Origin: Haloarcula salinisoli
Lineage (GTDB): Archaea; Halobacteriota; Halobacteria; Halobacteriales; Haloarculaceae
Assembly (NCBI RefSeq): GCF_019599405.1
Contig: NZ_RKLQ01000001.1
Location: 62,001 to 126,000, forward strand
Direction of reading: 5' to 3'
DNA: 64,000 nucleotides
Shown: piece after piece, positions 26,737 to 32,679 of the stretch
How positions within the stretch are numbered: position 1 is the first letter of the stretch
Layout of the letters: every line of letters starts with the position of its first letter
The notes under the pieces: generated by a model
The model's input: the letters and a program-made list of their open reading frames with translations, nothing else
Told to the model about the DNA's origin: nothing
Database searches by the model: none
Translations under genes and position numbers: made by a program

Positions 26737-27263
26737 AAGGGCGCGCTGTTCGAATCGGTCGCCGCACTGCTTGCCGAGTCCTCACCGTCCCGTAGTGCCG
26801 CTTCCAGCTGTTCGAGTTTCCCGTTGATTGCGGTCGCCTCCTGATGCATCGGTGCGACGCGGACGCGGACGAGGTCGTACTCGTGGCGGCTGCCCTCGCC
26901 GTTGAACGCCCGCATCGCACCGACGGTGAGCGTGTCGCTCTGTGGGCAAAACTCCGTCGTCGGCGTGAACTCCGCCCGGAGAACTGCGTCGTCGTCCGCC
27001 TCGCGCGCGTAGCGGAACCCAGCGTCGGGGTGCCGTCGGTCGACGTTGAGCCGGGCCAGGTTGTACCCGAAAGTCATGTCGTAGACGCCCCGGGTCTCGA
27101 ACAGCGAGCGCGCGAGCCGGTGGACGGCGAGGTGGTCCGGCCCCGTCAGTACGCTGTGGTCGGCGAGGAAGAGACCCGGTTCCGGCAGCGAGTCGGGCAC
27201 GAACTCGTCGTACGCGTCGAACGTGTCGTCGCCGCCGGTCGAGAACGGGTTCGGGACGTTCAT
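26733..27263 (-). CDS. Unrecognised conserved-looking protein in the regulon
   Basis: 176 residues, soluble. It begins MNVPNPFSTGGDDTFDAYDEFVPDSLPEPGLFLADHSVLTGPDHLAVHRLARSLFE. A central segment, TPTTEFCPQSDTLTVGAMRAFNGE followed by YDLVRVRVAPMHQEATAINGKLEQLEAAL, has a single notable Cys and a pattern faintly like metal-sulfur cluster assembly (MIP18-type) proteins. I cannot assign it. Its promoter carries the palindrome at exactly 39 nt, tying it to the nitrate/anaerobic regulon. The C-terminal dozen residues are Ser-rich and probably disordered. Confidence 0.6.
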   Translation of the reverse strand: MNVPNPFSTGGDDTFDAYDEFVPDSLPEPGLFLADHSVLTGPDHLAVHRLARSLFETRGVYDMTFGYNLARLNVDRRHPDAGFRYAREADDDAVLRAEFTPTTEFCPQSDTLTVGAMRAFNGEGSRHEYDLVRVRVAPMHQEATAINGKLEQLEAALRDGEDSASSAATDSNSAPF

Positions 27264-27301
27264 ACCGCCCTCTAGGGCGGGGAGAGGGCTATCCGTATCC
27301 C

Positions 27302-27313
27302 CGAACGTGTTCG
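27302..27313. promoter_or_regulatory. CGAACGTGTTCG palindrome in a divergent promoter
   Basis: CCCCGAACGTGTTCGGCG. It lies 39 nt before the leftward gene start at 27263 and 28 nt before the rightward cupin start at 27341, so one site may serve both genes. Confidence 0.75.
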
Positions 27314-27340
27314 GCGAAACAGGGAGTCCGTCGGCCCCCG

Positions 27341-27715
27341 ATGGGACCGTATGGTCGCGACAGCGAACGCGAGTTCGACTCGGACCGGTTTCACGCCCAC
27401 GTCCTCCACGAATCAGACGCCCAGAAGGTCGTGCTGGGGTACTTCGAGCCGGGACAGTTCATTCCGGTCCACGCGCCGGACAGCGACGTGGCCATCACCG
27501 TCCACGAGGGGTCCGGTATCGTCCGCGAGGGCGACCGAACCCACGCGGTCGAACCTGGCTCGGTCGTCGTGGTGCCGGCCGGAAAGTCCCGCGGGGTTCG
27601 CGCCGAGACGGCGCTCGAGGCCACGCTCGTCACTGCCCCACCGCCGGGGGAGGCGGCCCACGAGCCAGTCCGGCGGGGAATCGCCGAGGGAACGTTCGAA
27701 CCGCAGCGAGACTGA
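27341..27715 (+). CDS. Cupin-domain protein
   Basis: 124 residues with a single cupin barrel: VVLGYFEPGQFIPVHAPDSDVAITVHEGSGIVREGDRTHAVEPGSVVVVPAGKSRGVRAE. The usual HxH metal pair is reduced to VHAP, so metal binding is uncertain. Its stop lies 2 bp before the next palindrome. It is one of two cupins in this cluster. Confidence 0.75.
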   Translation: MGPYGRDSEREFDSDRFHAHVLHESDAQKVVLGYFEPGQFIPVHAPDSDVAITVHEGSGIVREGDRTHAVEPGSVVVVPAGKSRGVRAETALEATLVTAPPPGEAAHEPVRRGIAEGTFEPQRD

Positions 27716-27717
27716 CC

Positions 27718-27729
27718 CGAACGTATTCG
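27718..27729. promoter_or_regulatory. CGAACGTATTCG palindrome
   Basis: CCCGAACGTATTCGCACG, ending 41 nt before the ATG of the DUF2249 gene at 27770 and starting 2 nt after the upstream cupin stop. Confidence 0.72.
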
Positions 27730-27769
27730 CACGAAGACCCTCGGCCGCGGGCGGCGTACGCTCGGTCGT

Positions 27770-28003
27770 ATGCCAGCGACAACACTCGACCTGCGCGACG
27801 TACCGCCCCCGGAGCGACACCCCAAGATTCACTCGGCGTTCGAGGCGTTAGCGAGCGGCGAGAGCCTCGAAATCATCAACGACCACGAGCCCAAACCACT
27901 CTTCTACGAGTTCCAGGCCGAGGTCGACGCCTTCGACGCCGAGAACTACAGCTGTGAGCGCCAGGGCGTCGACGAGTTCGTGGCGACGCTGCCCAAACAG
28001 TGA
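27770..28003 (+). CDS. DUF2249 (TusA-like) small protein
   Basis: 77 residues: TLDLRDVPPPERHPKIHSAFEALASGESLEIINDHEPKPLFYEFQAEV is a clean DUF2249 core with the conserved NDHEPKPL turn. It is the second of three stand-alone DUF2249 genes here. The next gene, a cupin, starts 2 bp after its stop, so the two are very likely co-transcribed. Confidence 0.85.
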   Translation: MPATTLDLRDVPPPERHPKIHSAFEALASGESLEIINDHEPKPLFYEFQAEVDAFDAENYSCERQGVDEFVATLPKQ

Positions 28004-28005
28004 CC

Positions 28006-28293
28006 ATGGAACGGGCCACAGCCGACGCGACCGACGCGGGCCGGCAGTCCCTCTTCGAGGGCGAGCCCAGAACAGTGCTGCTCTCACTGGCGGCCGACGA
28101 GCGCGTTCCCGCTCACTCGCACCCCGAGCGGGCGGTCGTGTTTCACGTGCTCGACGGCGAAATCGAACTGACGCTCGACGACGAAACGACGACACTGCAG
28201 GCCGGGGAGCTCGCCCGGTTCGACGGCGACTGCGATATCTCCCCCTACGCCCCGACGGCCTCGCGGGCGCTGGTGACACTCGCAAAGCGCTAG
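28006..28293 (+). CDS. Cupin-domain protein
   Basis: 95 residues with the cupin motifs PAHSHPERAVVFHVLDGEIELTLDDE and LQAGELARFDGDCDISPYAPTASRALVTL. The H-x-H and later residues could hold a metal. The ATG at 28006 follows the DUF2249 stop by 2 bp. A DUF2249-cupin pairing is repeatedly seen in haloarchaeal denitrification regions (from memory, not checked). Its stop overlaps the converging gene's stop in CTAG. Confidence 0.75.
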   Translation: MERATADATDAGRQSLFEGEPRTVLLSLAADERVPAHSHPERAVVFHVLDGEIELTLDDETTTLQAGELARFDGDCDISPYAPTASRALVTLAKR

Positions 28294-28544
28294 TCCGAAA
28301 ACAGTGCGATTCCGTCGTCCCAGTCGCCAGCGTCTCCGACCTCGATAGTCTCGGGGTCGGCGTCGAACATCCGGAGGAGCTGTGCGATGAGGCGGTCGGC
28401 AAGTCGCTCCACCGTGGCCCGCTGCTGGGGCGTGAGGTCCCCGCGCTCGTCCAGCTGTCTGAGCGCTCGTCTCACCTGCTCGTCGCGAACGTCTGTGGCG
28501 TCCGCTGGCAGTTCCAGTCCGTCGCTCCCGGGGTTCTCCGTCAT
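28290..28544 (-). CDS. Small helical protein resembling a GluTR dimerisation domain
   Basis: 84 residues. The middle, VRRALRQLDERGDLTPQQRATVERLADRLIAQLLRM, resembles the C-terminal dimerisation domain of glutamyl-tRNA reductase without its catalytic part. I place this only as a weak family resemblance. A link to heme supply for denitrification enzymes would be attractive but is unproven. Its ATG overlaps the stop of the upstream DUF2249 gene (ATGA), so the pair is translationally coupled. Confidence 0.55.
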   Translation of the reverse strand: MTENPGSDGLELPADATDVRDEQVRRALRQLDERGDLTPQQRATVERLADRLIAQLLRMFDADPETIEVGDAGDWDDGIALFSD

Positions 28545-28810
28545 CTCTCGTTCCAGATGACCGTCGCGGTCACGTCCGCCTGTGTGACGGTCTCGTACCT
28601 GTACCCCCGGTCGCCGAGCCTGGGGTAGAGGTGCTGTGGTGCCCGGTCGTTGTACTGTATCAAAACGGTCTCGTCGTCCAGTTCGGGCAGCAGTTCGAGC
28701 GTCTCCCGGAGCGGCTTGGGCGGGCCCAGCTGGCGCACGTCGAGCGTTTCGACTGGCGCGTCGGTCGGCGCGTCAGTGCGGTTCAGTACGGAACCGTCTG
28801 GCTCTCCCAT
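28541..28810 (-). CDS. DUF2249 (TusA-like) small protein
   Basis: 89 residues: an N-terminal ~20-residue extension, then VETLDVRQLGPPKPLRETLELLPELDDETVLIQYNDRAPQHLYPRLGDRGYRYETV, the DUF2249 core with a PQHL variant of the PKPL turn. First gene of a two-gene unit with the GluTR-like small protein. The ATG at 28810 is 39 nt from the palindrome at 28849. Confidence 0.8.
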   Translation of the reverse strand: MGEPDGSVLNRTDAPTDAPVETLDVRQLGPPKPLRETLELLPELDDETVLIQYNDRAPQHLYPRLGDRGYRYETVTQADVTATVIWNER

Positions 28811-28848
28811 GAGTCACTGGACGATTCGGTAGGGGCAGAGGGTTTCCC

Positions 28849-28860
28849 CGAATATGTTCG
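28849..28860. promoter_or_regulatory. CGAATATGTTCG palindrome
   Basis: CCCCGAATATGTTCGTC, 39 nt before the start at 28810. It sits between this gene and the 3' end of the NarO-like gene, so it serves only the leftward unit. Confidence 0.75.
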
Positions 28861-28900
28861 TCTGGACGGCCCCGCCAGCGCGCCCTCTCAGCGGGCGTTA

Positions 28901-29557
28901 TCAGGCCTCGAGCAGGTCATCGAGCAGCTTTCGCTGTGCCGCGGCCAGATGCTCGGTGAACGTCGACGTGGTGATATCGAGCCGGTCGGCGACCTCGCCG
29001 GCGCTCACCTCCCGGGGATGCTCGAAGTATCCCATCTCGTAGGCACACTCCAGGGCCTCCCGCTGGCGACCCGTCAGGACGTCGCGGTCGAGCACCGTCG
29101 GCCGCCCGGAAGACTCCCCCCGGGGGTTCTCCACGAGTCGCCTGAGCCTGACTGACTCGCCGGTCTCCTCCAGCGTGTCGATGACCGCCCGAAGCGTCTC
29201 GGTGTCCTCGACGAGGAAGGTTACGGCGAGAGAGTCCTCGTCGGCAGTGACGTTCTGGACCACACACCCCTCCCGTTCGACCCGCTCACAGACACACCCC
29301 TGGTCCGCCGGGCGGGAGAACCGATAGACGTGCTCGCTGTCGTAGGAGAACACCCGCTCGGCGGTGTCGGTCTCCCTCGGCGGGGGGTCCACGTCGCTGC
29401 CCCCGGAGAGCGTGAACTCCTCGACGACTTCCCCGTCGGACCCCCCGAGACCGCTCCGGGAGACCGTGGACACACTCCAGTCCTCGGTGGCGTTTGGCTG
29501 GACGTAACAGGCCTGCGGATTGAATACGGCCACCTCGGCGAGGATATCGTCGACCAT
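28901..29557 (-). CDS. narO: NarO-like HTH_10 regulator of anaerobic respiration
   Basis: 218 residues. Near the N-terminus is FNPQACYVQP (Cys17); in the middle is GCVCERVEREGCVV, which gives C-x-C-x7-C. The overall C-xn-C-x-C-x7-C pattern is the cysteine signature described for Haloferax NarO, thought to hold an oxygen-sensitive Fe-S cluster. The C-terminus is a standard HTH_10 domain (LTGRQREALECAYEMGYFEHPREVSAGEVADRLDITTSTFTEHL). It is divergent from the nar operon. The start at 29557 is 39 nt from a CGAACATATTCG palindrome, suggesting autoregulation; an ATG at 29602 would fall inside that palindrome. Confidence 0.85.
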   Translation of the reverse strand: MVDDILAEVAVFNPQACYVQPNATEDWSVSTVSRSGLGGSDGEVVEEFTLSGGSDVDPPPRETDTAERVFSYDSEHVYRFSRPADQGCVCERVEREGCVVQNVTADEDSLAVTFLVEDTETLRAVIDTLEETGESVRLRRLVENPRGESSGRPTVLDRDVLTGRQREALECAYEMGYFEHPREVSAGEVADRLDITTSTFTEHLAAAQRKLLDDLLEA

Positions 29558-29595
29558 GGTAGACAGTTGCGTGTGGGGACGGAACGGTTCTGAGC

Positions 29596-29607
29596 CGAAC
29601 ATATTCG
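29596..29607. promoter_or_regulatory. CGAACATATTCG palindrome upstream of narO
   Basis: GCCGAACATATTCGCG, 39 nt before the narO start at 29557, in the narO-narA divergent region. Confidence 0.75.
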
Positions 29608-29804
29608 CGTTCGGTCCGTCCGGCGCGATCGGTCGTCCTGCCCACAGTATAGACATCTCCGCGCCTGACCGTTCTGCCCCCATCGCCGTTTCCCAGGCAC
29701 TGTCTCCCCGGAAAGACGGACCTGGCTGTCCGTTCGCCAGTGCAATTTCCGTCTCGTCCGTCGGTCAGTCGGCTACCAGACTATCCAGAGATGGCGCTCG
29801 ATCG

Positions 29805-29814
29805 CTTATAAAAC
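29805..29814 (+). promoter_or_regulatory. Probable TATA box of the nar operon
   Basis: CTTATAAAAC about 83-92 nt before the narA ATG, implying a leader of about 55-60 nt. About 24 nt downstream is TCAGCATATTCT (29838-29849), which matches 8 of 12 positions of the local palindrome. Confidence 0.5.
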
Positions 29815-29896
29815 ACCCAACATCTGAGGGTAGCAGTTCAGCATATTCTCAGCGGAATACCCAGACGTACGGACTGTCTCGGACACTCTCAAAGCT

Positions 29897-30481
29897 ATGC
29901 ACCGAAACACGATCCTCATCGGGCTGCTGATATCGACGGTGCTGCTCCCGATGTGGTACGTCTCACTCCACGGCGAACCGCCCTCTGAAGAGATTGCGAT
30001 CGACGAGAGCGTGACCGACTTCCGCCCGCTTGAGGGCGTCGTCGACACGCCAAACAAGCTCTCCCCGAGTCAGGTCGGCGTCGTCGTCTGGGTCGCGCTG
30101 TTCGCGCTCGTCGGCGTGCTGGCAGCTGTCCACCAGTTCATGAACGAGGCCGTCAGACCGCCCGACGACGCCGTGACCGACGGCGGCGTGACCGCGGAGA
30201 GCGGGGACGTCTCGCTCCCGTGGCTCTCGACGGATACCAGGTGGGTAGTCGAGTACCACGACGCCTCCGATGCAATCGAGGGACTGGTCGCGATGGCCGG
30301 GCTCACGGTGCTTGCCATCATCTTCGCGGCGCTGTTCATCGGCGAGTACCTCACGCTTGCCCGCACCCAGTACTTCGGGCTGTACGCGACGGGAATGTTC
30401 CTCTCGCTGGCGCTCTCGACTGTCGCCTACTACGCGTGGTTCATGCCACACGTCGAAGTCGCGGAACTCAGGGGGCACTAA
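29897..30481 (+). CDS. narA: Membrane protein, first gene of the nar operon (NarA)
   Basis: 194 residues with three to four hydrophobic segments (N-terminal anchor; about 56-78; about 130-155; about 165-187). The domain after the first segment holds the line DFRPLEGVVDTPNKLSPSQVG. No cofactor motif is seen. It occupies the position of narA in the Haloferax mediterranei nar operon, whose product has no firm function. The following Rieske gene starts 2 bp after its stop. Confidence 0.75.
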   Translation: MHRNTILIGLLISTVLLPMWYVSLHGEPPSEEIAIDESVTDFRPLEGVVDTPNKLSPSQVGVVVWVALFALVGVLAAVHQFMNEAVRPPDDAVTDGGVTAESGDVSLPWLSTDTRWVVEYHDASDAIEGLVAMAGLTVLAIIFAALFIGEYLTLARTQYFGLYATGMFLSLALSTVAYYAWFMPHVEVAELRGH

Positions 30482-30483
30482 CA

Positions 30484-31128
30484 GTGGACTATCCGAAACC
30501 CGACGACGACGGCGACTCCGAATCGTGTTCGTGTTCCGGACAGGCGGTGTCCCCGTCCCTGTACGGCGACGCCCGCGCGGAGATACGACGGCGAGACTTC
30601 GCGAAGTTCCTCGCGACTGTCGGCGGGCTCACGGCCGTCGCCAGCCTCAGCGCGCCACTCGCAAGCACCACGCAGGTGTTCGAGCGGAGCTACGAGGGGC
30701 CGATATACTCCGACGGGGTGGCCCTCATCGACGAGAACGGCGACCGCGTCACGGAGACCACACTCGCCGAGGGCGAACACATGACGGTGTTCCCGGAGCC
30801 GCGACCGGGTATCGAGGACGCCCCGACCCTGCTCGTCCGCTTTGCCGAGTCGGACTACTCCGACGCGATCGACGAGGGGTTCGTCGTCAGCGGCTACGCC
30901 GCCTTCTCGAAGATATGTACCCACGCCGGCTGTCTGGTGGCCGAGCGGGAGGGCAACGAAATCGTCTGTCCCTGTCACTTCGGGAAGTTCGACATGACCG
31001 ACGGCGCGGCGGTGACCGGCGGCCCGCCGGGCCGGCCGCTGCCCCAGCTCCCGATAACGCTTACCAGCGCCGGCGAGCTGGTCGCGACGGGCGACTTCGA
31101 CGGGGCCATCGGCCCGGGGGGTGAGTGA
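30484..31128 (+). CDS. narB: Rieske iron-sulfur protein of the nitrate reductase complex
   Basis: 214 residues from a GTG start. A Tat motif ([19 protein letters not shown]) places the Fe-S domain outside the membrane. The Rieske cluster ligands are CTHAGC and CPCHFGKFD, followed by [12 protein letters not shown]. The protein should pass electrons from menaquinol via the adjacent cytochrome b to NarGH, as in the outward-facing pNar of haloarchaea. Its TGA overlaps the ATG of narC. Confidence 0.9.
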   Translation: MDYPKPDDDGDSESCSCSGQAVSPSLYGDARAEIRRRDFAKFLATVGGLTAVASLSAPLASTTQVFERSYEGPIYSDGVALIDENGDRVTETTLAEGEHMTVFPEPRPGIEDAPTLLVRFAESDYSDAIDEGFVVSGYAAFSKICTHAGCLVAEREGNEIVCPCHFGKFDMTDGAAVTGGPPGRPLPQLPITLTSAGELVATGDFDGAIGPGGE

Positions 31129-32504
31129 TGTCCCGCGCGAAACAGCTCTACGACTGGGCCGACTCCCGGCTCGACGTCGAGAACGCCCAGAAATTCCTCG
31201 GCAAGGCGTTCCCCGCGGAGGACTCGTTCCTTCTGGGCGAGGTCGCCATCTTCTGTTTCATCCTCCTCGTGCTGTCGGGAATCTTCCTCGGGCTGTTCTT
31301 CGAGCCCTCGACCTCCGACGTCGAGTACGACGGCAGCGTCCAGGAGTTCCAGGGCGAGGAGATGCCCGAGGCCTTCGTCTCGGTGTTGCACATCACCTAC
31401 GACGTCCCCTTCGGGATGTTCATCCGCCGGCTCCACCACTGGGCGGCCCACCTCTTTGTCGCCTCGATAGGGTTGCATATGCTCAGAGTGTTCTTCACCG
31501 GCTCCTACCGCAATCCCCGCGAGCCAAACTGGGTCGTCGGCACCGGGCTCGCGGCCCTCTCGATGGGGGCGGCCTACACCGGCTATGCCCTGCCCTTTGA
31601 CGAGTTCGCCGCGACGGCGACCAGCATCGGCTACAACCTCACGATATCAGTGCCCCTGGTCGGGGATTTCTTCGGGCAGGTGATATTCGGCGGTGAGTTC
31701 CCGTCGAGCGCGACGATACCGAGACTGTACTTCCTCCACGTGTTCGTCATCCCGGCGGCCATCGCCGTCGGTATCGCCGTCCACATGGCTATCTTGATAC
31801 GCCAGAAACACACGGAGGCGCCCCGCGAGGCCGACGTCGAGACCGGCGACCGCACCGTCGACGCCGACGACGGGAGCGTCATCGTCGGGCTGCCGGCCTT
31901 CCCGAACCAGGCGGCTGTCTCGGCGGTGGTGTTCTTCCTCACTGCGGCGACACTGTCGCTGCTCGCTGGACTTCTGCCGGTCCACAACATCGCCGAGTAC
32001 GGGCCCAACAACCCCGCCGCGACGCCGTCGCTCATCATGCCCGACTGGTTCCTCATGTGGGTGTATGGCTTCCTGAAGCTCCTGCCAAAGTGGGCGAGTT
32101 TCACCGTGGGGCCGGTCCACGTCAGCGGGGAGTTCATCGGCGGCGTCGTGTTGCCCGGGCTGGTGTTTGCGGCCATCGCCGTGTGGCCCTTCGTCGACCG
32201 GGCCCCGGGGCAGGAACACTTCACGGCCGACCCGCTCAAGCGACCCTGGCAGACCGGCGTCGGCGTCGCGGCCGTCGCCTTCGTCATGATAGCCTCCATC
32301 GCGGGGATGAACAACATCCTCGCCGACCAGGTGCTGGGGACGACGACCTCGGTCGTCAACCCCTATCTCTCCGCGGCGCTGTTGCTCGTCCCACCGCTGT
32401 ACGGCGGGCTGACGTATCTACTCCTGCGCCGGGACCTGCCGGCCGAGCGCACCGAGCAGGGGCCCGCGCCGGGCGAGGCGGCCGGAGGTGACGCGGATGA
32501 CTGA
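31128..32504 (+). CDS. narC: Cytochrome b of the nitrate reductase complex
   Basis: 458 residues. The N-terminal half is a four-helix diheme cytochrome b with [39 protein letters not shown]. The C-terminal half adds the subunit-IV-like helices and [16 protein letters not shown], a form of the quinol-site PEWY motif. With the Rieske protein this makes a bc-type quinol oxidising module devoted to nitrate reduction. The ATG at 31128 overlaps the narB stop. Confidence 0.92.
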   Translation: MSRAKQLYDWADSRLDVENAQKFLGKAFPAEDSFLLGEVAIFCFILLVLSGIFLGLFFEPSTSDVEYDGSVQEFQGEEMPEAFVSVLHITYDVPFGMFIRRLHHWAAHLFVASIGLHMLRVFFTGSYRNPREPNWVVGTGLAALSMGAAYTGYALPFDEFAATATSIGYNLTISVPLVGDFFGQVIFGGEFPSSATIPRLYFLHVFVIPAAIAVGIAVHMAILIRQKHTEAPREADVETGDRTVDADDGSVIVGLPAFPNQAAVSAVVFFLTAATLSLLAGLLPVHNIAEYGPNNPAATPSLIMPDWFLMWVYGFLKLLPKWASFTVGPVHVSGEFIGGVVLPGLVFAAIAVWPFVDRAPGQEHFTADPLKRPWQTGVGVAAVAFVMIASIAGMNNILADQVLGTTTSVVNPYLSAALLLVPPLYGGLTYLLLRRDLPAERTEQGPAPGEAAGGDADD

Positions 32505-32679
32505 CCGGTTCGTCCTCTCGGGGCGCCGCTATCGCGTCGTGGATACGACGAGCAAACTGCTCGGCCTCGCGCTGGTGGCCGGCGGGCTGGACGTGGGCGG
32601 GTCGACCCCGCTCGGCCTCCTGCTCGCCGTCGTTGGCACCGCGTGTGCGACTATGACCGTCTTTGTCGACCATGAGTGA
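32497..32679 (+). CDS. Small membrane protein of the nar operon
   Basis: 60 residues with two short hydrophobic segments ([15 protein letters not shown] and [19 protein letters not shown]). It overlaps narC by 8 bases and narG by 8 bases. The same position in the Haloferax nar operon holds a small open reading frame of unknown role. Possibly a structural or assembly subunit. Confidence 0.65.
   Translation: MTDRFVLSGRRYRVVDTTSKLLGLALVAGGLDVGGSTPLGLLLAVVGTACATMTVFVDHE

Noticed and set aside
29602..29683. Longer N-terminus for the NarO-like protein
   Set aside because: The extension has no similarity to HTH_10 regulators and would put the start codon inside or beyond the regulatory palindrome.
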